Origin: Oscillospiraceae bacterium
GTDB taxonomy: Bacteria; Bacillota; Clostridia; Oscillospirales; Ruminococcaceae
DNA length: 62,129 nt
Direction of reading: 5' to 3'
Assembly: GCA_009777835.1 (NCBI GenBank)
Contig: WRKZ01000003.1
Span: 1-62,129 of the forward strand
Positions 35,594 through 43,993 of the stretch are shown piece by piece. Made by a program: the position numbers and the translations under genes. Under the pieces are notes generated by a model that saw only the letters and a list, made by a program, of their open reading frames with translations, had not been told where the DNA came from and did no database searches. Numbering within the stretch: position 1 is the first letter of the stretch; every line of letters starts with the position of its first letter.

Positions 35594-36406
35594 TTACCCT
35601 ACTTTAATCGGACTACCCGCGATTTTCACCATTCCGCCGCTTTCGATTTTGTGCATGGAAGAAGCGTTTTCTGAAATCTGGGCACCCTCAATTTTTATCA
35701 TCTGGTCACACTTGACTTTGTACTGTCGGGATGCGGCTATACTAACCTCATTCGCTTCGATTTTCACTGCGCCGGACTCACCATTCATAATCACCTTGAT
35801 ACTGTCCCCCACCTCGATTGTAAGTCTGCTCTTCGCCTTGATTTTCATGTCACCATCCTGCGTCTTCATCTCGATAAAGTTCTCTTTCTCCTTATCGGTG
35901 ATTCTAATAATGTTATTCTCGTTATCCATAATCAGCGTATGGAGTTTCTGTGCCGTTTGAAGCGTGATTTTGTCCTTCTCGCCCTCACCCTCCTTGTTAT
36001 CCTCGAAAGTCAGCGTATTACCGTTCTTCGTAACAATTCGCTTAAATTGATTATCCTCATCAACCGAACCCTGTAAGAACGCGCTGTTATCGGTCGGAAG
36101 ACAACCCACAATATACGGCTTTTCGATATTCCCTCCCTCGAACGCCAGTATCACCTGGTCGCCGACTTCCGGCAGGAAATAATGCCCCCATTTCGCGCCG
36201 CCGCTCGGCTGAATCAATCGCGCCCATTGGAGTTCGTTCGCGTCTTTATCACGGGTCGGAACGGTTATACAGACCCTTCCCGGCATATCCTTATCGTAGT
36301 TTTTGGCAACTATTCCAATGACCAGTCCGTTAATGCGAGTATCGCCGGTCTCACTCTTTACAACCTTTTTTGCCGCAATTTCATCTATAATATCGTAAAG
36401 TGCCAT
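35594..36406 (-). CDS. CIS central spike protein, gpV/VgrG-like
   Basis: Start ATG 36406 (MALYD) gives 270 residues. Residues about 25-110 form the OB-fold domain of gp5/VgrG spikes (LVIGIVAKNYDKDMPGRVCI, WARLIQPSGG, PEVGDQVILAFEGG, KPYIVGCL). The rest is a repetitive beta-helix-like needle rich in K/E/I strands ending in GGMVKIAGSPIKVG. With the gpD-like gene upstream it makes the split form of VgrG (Afp8-like). A PAAR-like protein that could cap the tip is encoded at 45791. Confidence 0.9.
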   Translation of the reverse strand: MALYDIIDEIAAKKVVKSETGDTRINGLVIGIVAKNYDKDMPGRVCITVPTRDKDANELQWARLIQPSGGAKWGHYFLPEVGDQVILAFEGGNIEKPYIVGCLPTDNSAFLQGSVDEDNQFKRIVTKNGNTLTFEDNKEGEGEKDKITLQTAQKLHTLIMDNENNIIRITDKEKENFIEMKTQDGDMKIKAKSRLTIEVGDSIKVIMNGESGAVKIEANEVSIAASRQYKVKCDQMIKIEGAQISENASSMHKIESGGMVKIAGSPIKVG

Positions 36407-36454
36407 TTTTATGACCATTCCCTTTCTCCGGGCTTCTCTAAAAGCCCTACTTAA

Positions 36455-37633
36455 TCAGAACGGTATCGCTTTCTTGATTGAATCAATCTTGCCGATAATC
36501 TTCGTTCTGTAACCTGTGTCATCGCTGATTCTGTGAACTACATTAGTTATATAGAAGCGATTATCCGCCGGCGAACCAACCTCAATCTCGATAAAATTCC
36601 CCGGCAGGATTTCCGGGATTCCGATACACTCACACTCCAACCTGCCCAATCGGTAGGACATTTCTTCCATAAGTGACTCCACCCTGGCTTTCGCCTGCTC
36701 TTCCGAGTGTATCGACGGGTCGATGTACACCTTCCTGCTCTTATCGATTAATGCCTTTGCTTTGCTTTCGGTTGACATATCCTTGCTATAGGTGTCCCCC
36801 GCTTGAATAACCTCGCCTTTTCCCGCGTCGAGACTGCGCACCTCAATTTTCTGCACCATTCCGGTGAGACTGTACTCCAAATCGAAGGTAAGTACCCCCT
36901 GCCCGATTGCAAGACACATAATCGACTTTGTAGCCGATTTCGCTTTACGGAAGACAACCGTACCTCTATCGACAAAAAAGTCATAATTAAACTTCTTCGC
37001 AGCTTTGAGTATGAAATCATAATCGCTCTCCGACACCATCTCGATTGTTTCGGCACTCGCTTTGTCATCCCCGCCACCTCGCTTCTTGTCGGGGGTATCG
37101 GTCACTGCAATATCCTCTATGATTTTCGCCGACTTCATCTTCTCATAAGCCGTCCGCTGAAGAATCTCGCTTACCGCCTCCCCATACGACTTCGCTGTTA
37201 AGCTGTTCGCATAGCAAGAAGCCATCATAACGCCTTTCGCATCCATGCCCGTGATTTCGATGTACGGCGGGTCGATTCCGTCATAACCGAAGCTGACCCC
37301 CGCTACAAACCCCACGAACACCGGTTCGAGCGTACCCAAATACCCCAGATAGATTTTGAGGGACACCCCCAAAACCGCCTGCTTCTCGACGTCGCTGAAG
37401 TTAAATTCCCCGTTGGATTGATTATATGCCCCGTAAATCCGAAAGTTTGCTACCGACGCTTCAAATCCGGCAGTAAGCTCAACCGTGATTTCCCCAATGA
37501 AAGTATTCTTCTTTTTTCCGCTGACGGGTTTTCCGTTAACTTCCACGTGAGTCTGCGGGAACTCAAACCCTTGATACTTACCCTTGAACTTCTTGTAAGA
37601 ACCGTCGCCGCGCTTTTTCGGTATATTGAGCAT
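36455..37633 (-). CDS. CIS hub protein, gpD/gp27-like
   Basis: The start is ATG 37633: AAGGAG lies 7 nt before it, while the TTG two codons earlier is too close. The 392-residue protein matches phage late control protein D, the trimeric hub (gp27-like) that carries the spike. Marks include KIYLGYLGTLEPVFVGFV, the YGEAVSEILQ helix, and ESDYDFILKAAKKFNYDFFVDRG followed by a C-terminal GNFIEIEV-YITNVVHRI strand pair. It is followed by the spike gene, as usual. Confidence 0.88.
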   Translation of the reverse strand: MLNIPKKRGDGSYKKFKGKYQGFEFPQTHVEVNGKPVSGKKKNTFIGEITVELTAGFEASVANFRIYGAYNQSNGEFNFSDVEKQAVLGVSLKIYLGYLGTLEPVFVGFVAGVSFGYDGIDPPYIEITGMDAKGVMMASCYANSLTAKSYGEAVSEILQRTAYEKMKSAKIIEDIAVTDTPDKKRGGGDDKASAETIEMVSESDYDFILKAAKKFNYDFFVDRGTVVFRKAKSATKSIMCLAIGQGVLTFDLEYSLTGMVQKIEVRSLDAGKGEVIQAGDTYSKDMSTESKAKALIDKSRKVYIDPSIHSEEQAKARVESLMEEMSYRLGRLECECIGIPEILPGNFIEIEVGSPADNRFYITNVVHRISDDTGYRTKIIGKIDSIKKAIPF

Positions 37634-37695
37634 ATACAATCTCCTTGTTTAGAATGAAAGTCTCACAGGAAATCCCCTGCTTCTCTCCCTAAAAC

Positions 37696-38445
37696 TTAAA
37701 ACCCTATATTGATAAACTTCTGGATATCCTGCAACATACTCTTGCCGGAAATCATATCGGTATCCATACCGGGCGCACCGAAGAAGTCCGAGAATGCCTT
37801 ATCCCACGTCTTATTTTCGCCGGCGGTCATCACCTGTTGAAGGCTGAGTGTCACCACACTGCGAATCGGCTTCCCCGAAATGCTGAACATGGTGTATTTC
37901 GCCTGGACTTCATGCAAAATCCCGGTAAATTTCATCTTTGCCCAGACGAATGAAATCACACGGGTACTTTCACGCATGATTGCCGCAATCAACCCGTTAG
38001 TCTGCTTCTGGACACTGTACCCCCCCATTAATTCCTTCGTAAGTGTCCCTGCCGCCGCAAGAACATCGGATGCCGAAATCCTGAACTTGTCACCGTGGAA
38101 CGCATCTTTATTGCTCACATCATCGAAAATCAAGTCAACCGTCATAAAAATCGACTCTTTCCTTTTCTGGGAGTTGGGAATCGACGCATCAAATCGGTCT
38201 TGAAGATATTTTGCTTGAACAGGTACCGAGTTCGCCTCAAACTTAATACTCGCCGGATTAAACTGCACCTGTAAAGAGTGGAAATCCCCGCCGGGAATAG
38301 CACTGCCCGCCGATTCCAACGCCGCCGAGGCAGCATCGGCAATCGCACTCGACCCCATCGTGCTGCCGGTATCTGTATAAATGACGAGTTTGGCCTTCTG
38401 ATTAAATCCAAGCACACCCGCCGCATTAGCCGCTAATACATTCAT
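37696..38445 (-). CDS. CIS tube/hub-adaptor family protein (Afp7-like), copy 2
   Basis: The 249-residue protein has the VQFNPASIKFEANS motif and a C-terminal VQAKYTMFSISGKPIRSVVTLSL strand set. These are typical of the CIS tube domain of Afp7/Pvc7-type proteins, which join tube and hub. The usual LysM domain at the C-terminus is absent. A paralogue lies immediately upstream, 15 nt away. GGGAGGA lies 7 nt before the ATG, with an overlapping ATGACATGA triplet string. Confidence 0.82.
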   Translation of the reverse strand: MNVLAANAAGVLGFNQKAKLVIYTDTGSTMGSSAIADAASAALESAGSAIPGGDFHSLQVQFNPASIKFEANSVPVQAKYLQDRFDASIPNSQKRKESIFMTVDLIFDDVSNKDAFHGDKFRISASDVLAAAGTLTKELMGGYSVQKQTNGLIAAIMRESTRVISFVWAKMKFTGILHEVQAKYTMFSISGKPIRSVVTLSLQQVMTAGENKTWDKAFSDFFGAPGMDTDMISGKSMLQDIQKFINIGF

Positions 38446-38460
38446 GTCATATCCTCCCGA

Positions 38461-39243
38461 TTATAAACCGAACGCGCCCATGTTCAGCACGTTTCCAACG
38501 TATCCGTCGGCAGATGTGTAATTACTCATTCCCGCACCGCCGAACGCCTTGTCAAAATCTTTAATCCAACGGTCACTTTCGTTGTCGTTCTTTTCATTGA
38601 CCAACCTCAACCGCAGATTCGCACGGACCGGATGTCCTTCAATCGAAAACATGGTATATTCCGCCGACAGATTCGTAATGTTCCCCTCGAAAGAAAACTC
38701 CCCCCAAGTAAACTCCACCATACGGGTATACGGATTCCGCAATGCGGCGATAAAAGCCTCCACCTGCGGACGAACCGACCATACCTTTCCGAGTGCTTTA
38801 GCCCCCATAGTCGCAACATTCTTGATTAAATTTGCCGCACCGGGACTAAACTTTTCGCTGGTGAAGCAATCAAACAGATTGACTTCATCAAAAACCAGGT
38901 TCATTGTCAAGGTGACTTTTGCCGGCTCATGAGCTATTTTTCTGGAAGAGGGTGAATCTTTATCCGAACCCTCCAAATTCGACTTAACATCCATCGGTTG
39001 CTGTCCGTTCAACAGCAGTTCCTTTGGGTTAAACTGAACCTTATACCGCCGGTCATTCGAAAGCATAGGCAACGGAACAGCATCCATCAGTTCGCTTTCG
39101 GGGAGAGACGGCATTACCGTACTGCTCCCGCCGGTCTCGCCGAGATTCATTTCGGCGGCCTTCTCGCGAAAGTCACGAATTGTTATAATAGCAGTCGTAG
39201 TACTGCCGAGTATGAAATTCTTGGCTGAATTCGCAAGGCTCAT
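38461..39243 (-). CDS. CIS tube/hub-adaptor family protein (Afp7-like), copy 1
   Basis: Paralogue of the next gene: YKVQFNPKELLLNG near residue 68, TLTMNLVFDEVNLFD, and LSAEYTMFSIEGHPVRANLRLRL near the C-terminus. It has 260 residues and also lacks LysM. Most extracellular injection systems have one such protein; here two may stack as successive rings between tube and hub. That is an inference from the duplication. Confidence 0.82.
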   Translation of the reverse strand: MSLANSAKNFILGSTTTAIITIRDFREKAAEMNLGETGGSSTVMPSLPESELMDAVPLPMLSNDRRYKVQFNPKELLLNGQQPMDVKSNLEGSDKDSPSSRKIAHEPAKVTLTMNLVFDEVNLFDCFTSEKFSPGAANLIKNVATMGAKALGKVWSVRPQVEAFIAALRNPYTRMVEFTWGEFSFEGNITNLSAEYTMFSIEGHPVRANLRLRLVNEKNDNESDRWIKDFDKAFGGAGMSNYTSADGYVGNVLNMGAFGL

Positions 39244-39267
39244 ATCATCTCACTCCCTGATTTTTTC

Positions 39268-42102
39268 CTAGATTCGACCTCTCCTCGCCTTTTCGAGAGA
39301 AAGCCGCCGCTCCATATTATTGTACACCTTCTCGGAAATCACGTTCATTTGCTTTGCGATTTGATTGGCAATAGTGCTGTTCACCAGGTTCGTGATATCC
39401 TCAGTGCTTTTCGCTGTCTGCTCTTGAATCATTTTATTCACCCGGGTTTCACTCAAGGTCTGATTCACGATGGTTTCGGTTTTGCTCGTCTCACCTTGAT
39501 TGGACTCACCGCTGTTACTTCGAGAAGCCAGTTTCTCAATCAACTCCTCCGAAAATCCTTGATTATCCGGCAATTTGTGTACGGTTTGGGCAGCCCCCTG
39601 AAACATTCCCGACCTCGCTTGCGTCAAAGGGGTTGCCGCACGCAGTTTCTCGGTGACTGTGTTGGTGCGTTCATACAAGGTCTGCGTTTCGGTATTAAGC
39701 CGCTCGGTCTTGTGGAATAATTCCGTTTGCGCCGTTTTCTCGAACTCCCGCATTTCGGTATTGAACAGGAGTACTTTTCTCTCCATTTCCGATTGTGATT
39801 GCGGTAAATCGCTACCCTGCCGTTGACGAACAAGGCTTTCATAAACCAACTTTGTAGCGTCATCCGCCACCGCCATTGCAATAGCTTCTTCGGGCAACAA
39901 CCGACCCAATCCCTCCAACTTATGCGACAATTTCGGCATTTGAGGGATTTTCTCCTCTTGTTCTTCTCTGCCCTGCCCTCCGCGACCGAACGCTTTTCCT
40001 GTAATCTCACCCTGCGACCGACCCATCGGCTTTTGCCCCGAAAGTATTTCCTCAACTAATCGCGTGGCTTCGTCAACCGAAGACGGTTCAATCACATCAC
40101 CGAAATCTCTCCCCGCCGCCATTTCGGTTTTATGGGTTAATTCAGTTCGATTAATCTGTTCGCCTACGTTAATCTCTTCACCGCGGGATGGTGTTTTACC
40201 ACTTTTCTGCAACGGAATCTGCGACGGCAATGTACCGGGCTTCTGCCCCAAAAGGCTCTGATAAATCAAGCGAGTAGTTTCATCCATTTTAGAGAGTTCG
40301 TCTTGGTTAAACGGCTGAAGTGTCAAGTGGGTGGTCTCGGCTTCCCCGAAAACATCCTGCAGTACATTCCTGGGAAGGGTGTCATCTGTTTCAGACTTAT
40401 CACGCAGGCTCTTCGGCAACGATTCTTCCGACCTATCACCGGGGAGTTTCAACTCACTTGCGCTTTCGATAAGTCTCTGCGCCGTCTCCCGATTGCGCCG
40501 ATCATATTCGTCTAAATATTGCTTCAATTCGTGGGTGGTTTGCGATTCCGGCTCTTCCTCCTGCAACGGCTCCCCCCCAGAAAAGTCTTCAATCCGCGAA
40601 ATATGTTCGGTGACTATATCACCGAAATTCGTGACATTTCCGTCCTGTGAATAATCTTCAACCGACTCATACAAGCTGATATTCTGCGTAATTTTCTTCG
40701 CTAAAGTGTGAGTGAAGGTATTTATATCCACCCCGCCGTCAACCGAAGAATGCGATACTTCAGTGCGGGTGTAAGGGGTTATCAAAGCCGCTTTCTCCCG
40801 ATTCAATTCTATAAGCGACCTACTGTACTCTTTATATAAATCCAATCTGCGGGGTTTTTCTACCGCTGAAACATCATCGCCGTCGTTTTTGCCCGAAAAA
40901 TCCCCCACTCCCGAATATGAATCGCTTTCTCTGTCCTCGGTAACAGCGAGAATAGTTTCGGCAGGCGAAAGCGGGTGTCCCGTGCTTATTTCCACTAAAA
41001 GAAATTCTTCGGTTTGAGAAAGTTTGCGTATTTTATCGCTGATATCACGGTCTTGTTCGCTCAAAACAGTCTTGTAAGTCCTGAACATCTGAAACCGCTG
41101 AAGTGATTTCTCTGCCGAATTGTATATAACGTTGGATATATCCAACCAGAGGTTTTCTCCGCCGATTTTCTTTTCGAGCCTTGTCGTGAACAGATTATCC
41201 ACCAGCGTAAGCAACACCCCTGCCGCACTCTGTTGAATTACTTGACTTTCGTCGGACGGCAATGGGATTTCTTCGCCGGTTTCATACCGATTTATATGAA
41301 TATGCGCAAGTTCCGCAGCCGAATCTTCGCCGATTAAATCCCGCTTGATTTCGGTAAGACTAATCAAGTCACCGGCACGAGACTGCTCTGCCGTGTGAAA
41401 TTCCGCCGCACGAACCCGATTACTGATTTCGGCTTTGTTTGAGGTGTAATTGCGCATGATTTGATAAATGTCCGACGTTTGGAGACGATTGTAAACGTCA
41501 TTATGAAGCGTGTACCGAGTTTCCGATTCATGTGTGACGTTTTGCCCGGCAGATTCGCCCCGTTTCGCTGTAAGCGTTTCCCGCACGAATTCGCCATCCC
41601 CGACGTTCGTAACGCTCTGCCGATACAAGTTCAAAAGGTTGTGTACGTTTCGACTGTCTTGACGAAGTTCCCGTACCTGTCTCATAAACAACGAAACGTC
41701 TTCAACCCCGATTTTACGCAAAAATGACGAAATATACACTTCGTCTTGATAGGTGTAGCTTGAATCGTCACTGAACAAAATCCTATTCACAACATTATTG
41801 AGTACGTTAAGCGAAAAACTCCGCGAATTACTCACATTGCTCTGAATATTGATTCCGCCCGATTCAATCGGGAATTCCGGGATTTCCGGCGGTGTATTAA
41901 TGAGGAAAAACAAATCCTCAGCCGTGAACTTCGAGTTGATTATGGAATAATTCCCGCTGATTCTGCTGTAGAACGGGTCACTTTGAATTTGCGTTTCGAC
42001 CTTTTCGGGAGATGAATCCCTTAAATTAGACGAATCCGGCGGCGAAAACAACGTTATCCGCCGCAACGAACGAAGTTCAAGCGGTTGTTTGAGTACAATC
42101 AT
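39268..42102 (-). CDS. Probable tape-measure protein
   Basis: The 944-residue protein is hydrophilic and mostly predicted helical, with no enzyme motif. It lies between the tube proteins and the hub adaptors, where contractile systems often carry their ruler. Three degenerate copies of D(E/D)(T/A)T(R/K)L(I/V)xxxLxxQ(K/R) occur about 70-80 residues apart in the second half. At about 1.5 Angstrom per helical residue the length suits a tube somewhat over 100 nm. The N-terminal 100 residues are beta/Ser-rich. The call rests on size, position and repeats, not on a family match. Confidence 0.6.
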   Translation of the reverse strand: MIVLKQPLELRSLRRITLFSPPDSSNLRDSSPEKVETQIQSDPFYSRISGNYSIINSKFTAEDLFFLINTPPEIPEFPIESGGINIQSNVSNSRSFSLNVLNNVVNRILFSDDSSYTYQDEVYISSFLRKIGVEDVSLFMRQVRELRQDSRNVHNLLNLYRQSVTNVGDGEFVRETLTAKRGESAGQNVTHESETRYTLHNDVYNRLQTSDIYQIMRNYTSNKAEISNRVRAAEFHTAEQSRAGDLISLTEIKRDLIGEDSAAELAHIHINRYETGEEIPLPSDESQVIQQSAAGVLLTLVDNLFTTRLEKKIGGENLWLDISNVIYNSAEKSLQRFQMFRTYKTVLSEQDRDISDKIRKLSQTEEFLLVEISTGHPLSPAETILAVTEDRESDSYSGVGDFSGKNDGDDVSAVEKPRRLDLYKEYSRSLIELNREKAALITPYTRTEVSHSSVDGGVDINTFTHTLAKKITQNISLYESVEDYSQDGNVTNFGDIVTEHISRIEDFSGGEPLQEEEPESQTTHELKQYLDEYDRRNRETAQRLIESASELKLPGDRSEESLPKSLRDKSETDDTLPRNVLQDVFGEAETTHLTLQPFNQDELSKMDETTRLIYQSLLGQKPGTLPSQIPLQKSGKTPSRGEEINVGEQINRTELTHKTEMAAGRDFGDVIEPSSVDEATRLVEEILSGQKPMGRSQGEITGKAFGRGGQGREEQEEKIPQMPKLSHKLEGLGRLLPEEAIAMAVADDATKLVYESLVRQRQGSDLPQSQSEMERKVLLFNTEMREFEKTAQTELFHKTERLNTETQTLYERTNTVTEKLRAATPLTQARSGMFQGAAQTVHKLPDNQGFSEELIEKLASRSNSGESNQGETSKTETIVNQTLSETRVNKMIQEQTAKSTEDITNLVNSTIANQIAKQMNVISEKVYNNMERRLSLEKARRGRI

Positions 42103-42133
42103 ATCGCCACCCCCTCTAACCTTTTTTAGCTTT

Positions 42134-42667
42134 TTAACCTTTTGCCTTACCCTCGAAAGTCTTATCCTCGTTCAGCGCATCCACCCACGGAAGGTCAAGC
42201 AGAATCATCTCACGATATGCGATTGTGGTGGTGTCAGTGATTAAAGATGACTTATCGGCGACTAACTCCCCATAGGTTTTCTTCATAACAGTGCAACCGG
42301 TGAATCCGTATACCCGTGTCCACATCTGGGGATTGAAATTATGCGTCGGATACCGCGCTATGATTAAAAGTACCGGTAATGCCAGTTCCGCGCCGTTCGG
42401 AAGCGGGTCGATGTAATCCACCCCGATATACCGCTCGACTTCCAGCGTAAACGGCTTACTTATGGGCTTACGTTTCATGTGAACATAATCGTTAAGCCCG
42501 CCTTCTTGTATAAGTTCATACTCGTTCTCTTTTGTGAACGCCCGAACACTCTTGCACGGAAGGTCGAACGCCAACTCCACCCGAAGCATAAAATTAAAAC
42601 CGACAACCGGGTTGACACCTTTATTCCATACAAGATTATTATCATCTTTCATCGAACGATTCGCCAT
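42134..42667 (-). CDS. CIS inner tube protein, gp19-type paralogue
   Basis: From ATG 42667 (MANRSMKDDN) the protein has 177 residues. It resembles the phage T4 gp19 tail-tube family as found in injection systems (Afp5-like): NPVVGFNFMLRVELAF, the KPFTLEVERYIGVDY strand and a C-terminal REMILLDLPWV. It is quite different from the major tube protein at 43396, so it probably forms a special first ring or tip segment. The leader carries the GGAAAGG-ATGGTCACAAGA-ATG motif and a GAGAC-GTCTC hairpin. Confidence 0.82.
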   Translation of the reverse strand: MANRSMKDDNNLVWNKGVNPVVGFNFMLRVELAFDLPCKSVRAFTKENEYELIQEGGLNDYVHMKRKPISKPFTLEVERYIGVDYIDPLPNGAELALPVLLIIARYPTHNFNPQMWTRVYGFTGCTVMKKTYGELVADKSSLITDTTTIAYREMILLDLPWVDALNEDKTFEGKAKG

Positions 42668-42709
42668 TCTTGTGACCATACCTTTCCGAGACACAAAGTC
42701 TCTATCATA

Positions 42710-42937
42710 TCACATTCGGGGACTGAAATTAATATCACGCAGACTTTTTTCTTTTTTGTTTTGCTTTTCCGAGGGAGTTAAAGCGGTATTGATTGAGGAA
42801 ATTTCCGAGCACCATCGCCGTCTCGCGCTGTGTTCCAATGCGGCGACTTCGCTGTTACTCCAGTGGAAATAATACGATATGAATGCCATTTCTTTGTACA
42901 GTTCCTCTTCCGGATATAACGCTATCCCTCCGCGGTA
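42710..42937 (-). CDS. DUF6760-like extension, reached by -1 frameshift from the chaperone gene
   Basis: The frame codes for 75 residues: YRGGIALYPEEELYKEMAF, then ISYYFHWSNSEVAALEH, SARRRWCSEI and a lysine-rich tail. These match my memory of the small DUF6760 proteins that follow the chaperone in injection-system clusters. The frame has no ATG, GTG or TTG before the conserved part; a TGA blocks it just upstream at 42955-42953. It lies -1 relative to the chaperone. The heptamer A AAT TTT at 42943-42937 is in phase with the chaperone codons. Translation through it would give a fusion of 191 residues. An alternative is initiation at a rare ATA or at the inner ATG. Confidence 0.75.
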   Translation of the reverse strand, partial: YRGGIALYPEEELYKEMAFISYYFHWSNSEVAALEHSARRRWCSEISSINTALTPSEKQNKKEKSLRDINFSPRM

Positions 42938-43284
42938 AAATTTACGGGTACCTCATGCTGATGTCCACACTCGGGACAGACCGACTTGATTACCGGCGGT
43001 TCTATATTATTGATTCGCTGATACATATCCTGCAAAAACGCCAAATCCGCCGTGAATAAATTTTCGATAATCGTAGGAACTATAGTAGGGACTCCCTCCA
43101 GTTCTGTAATCACCCGTGCGAGAATCACCACTGTCAAATACGACGGATTCCCCAATACGCGCGGGTCACGGGTTGCGCCGATTTCATCTCCCGCCGTTGC
43201 AAGCCGCATTTTTCCGCGTTTGCGAACATTTCCGTCGCTATCTACAAACCCCCTCGGCAGTTCGAATTCATAAACCGTTGTCAT
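42922..43284 (-). CDS. CIS tail assembly chaperone-like protein (Mu gp41 type)
   Basis: The 120-residue protein opens with YEFELPRGFVDSDGNV and has the GDEI, DPRVLGNPSYLTVVIL and FTADLAFLQDMY segments of the tail-assembly family placed between tube genes. Its end has CPECGHQH, a possible zinc site. AAGGAGG lies 10 nt before the ATG. In phages these genes make a second, longer product by frameshifting, and the needed signal is present here: slip site at 42943-42937, a GAGGT element 6 nt upstream and a small GGATA-TATCC hairpin downstream. Confidence 0.85.
   Translation of the reverse strand: MTTVYEFELPRGFVDSDGNVRKRGKMRLATAGDEIGATRDPRVLGNPSYLTVVILARVITELEGVPTIVPTIIENLFTADLAFLQDMYQRINNIEPPVIKSVCPECGHQHEVPVNFTAEG
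42937..42943 (-). promoter_or_regulatory. Programmed -1 frameshift site A AAT TTT
   Basis: The heptamer has the form X XXY YYZ in the reading frame of the chaperone (GTA AAT TTT). It is 12 nt before the TAG stop at 42924. An internal GAGGT lies 6 nt upstream, which could act as a Shine-Dalgarno-like stimulator as in dnaX. Confidence 0.7.
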
Positions 43285-43345
43285 TAATACTCTCCTCCTT
43301 ACTTTTTATACAAATTATGCAAAATCACGCTTATTTTACTATGTA

Positions 43346-43382
43346 AAGACAGTCACGGAACGTCCGGTCCCGCAACTGTCTT
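43346..43382 (-). terminator. Attenuator-like hairpin between tube and chaperone genes
   Basis: AAGACAGT and ACTGTCTT form an 8-bp outer stem with an inner CGGGA-TTCCG stem, followed by TTACATAG on the minus strand. It lacks a long T-tract. It could partly stop or process the transcript after the major tube gene, lowering expression of the baseplate genes downstream. Confidence 0.45.
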
Positions 43383-43395
43383 GAGATTGAAAGGC

Positions 43396-43929
43396 TTATT
43401 CGGCATCTCCGCCGCCGCCGCCGCCACCGCCTGTATTTGCACCATATTCCATAGGAATCAATATTTCCTCATAAGCGATTTCAACTGTTTCGATTGCAAC
43501 TTCACTCGTGGTGGAGTTCAAGTCCGCGCCGGTATACTTCGCCACCCATGCGTTTTTGAACACCCATACCATATGAGTAGCCCCCGCAGCGGAACTTACA
43601 ACCGATTGCGGCGAACCTTCGGTTATATCGATTAATTCAACCGTAACGTCCTGTCGATCGATTTTTCCCCGTCTTTCGTTCACGCAAGAAATCACCCATT
43701 CCTTGAATGCGCCGCCTTTAGTAAGACCGTACTTCAGCGTGATGTTTCCGTGTTTCACAAGTCCCGGGATTTTAATCGGTGCAAGGCTTCCTGCGTTTCC
43801 CTGCCTAAACTCGATTACATCTACGGTGGAATCGATTCCCGTTACTTCCGAGAACGCCGCGCTTCCAACGTCGCTCCCTACGGTGACCAGAAAATTCATT
43901 TTGGTCATCGGATAAAAATGTGTTCCCAT
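43396..43929 (-). CDS. CIS major inner tube protein (gp19/Afp1 type)
   Basis: Start ATG 43929 (MGTHFYPMTK), with AAGGAG 12 nt upstream; a GTG 4 codons earlier touches that site. The 177-residue protein matches the phage T4 gp19-like tube family: FSEVTGIDSTVDVIEFRQGN, the LKYGLTKGGAFKEWV segment and a C-terminal IETVEIAYEEI strand. It would stack in hexamers inside the sheath. The tail ends in eight glycines followed by DAE, encoded by a GCC-rich stretch. It lies 64 nt after the sheath gene. Confidence 0.9.
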   Translation of the reverse strand: MGTHFYPMTKMNFLVTVGSDVGSAAFSEVTGIDSTVDVIEFRQGNAGSLAPIKIPGLVKHGNITLKYGLTKGGAFKEWVISCVNERRGKIDRQDVTVELIDITEGSPQSVVSSAAGATHMVWVFKNAWVAKYTGADLNSTTSEVAIETVEIAYEEILIPMEYGANTGGGGGGGGDAE

Positions 43930-43993
43930 TTGAAAATACACTCCTTTTTTAATTAAAGTTTATTTAGTTTAGCTTTGTTTGGCTATTGTTTGA

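Noticed and set aside
37634-37639. TTG start of the hub protein
   Set aside because: It abuts the Shine-Dalgarno sequence; the ATG at 37633 has the right spacing.
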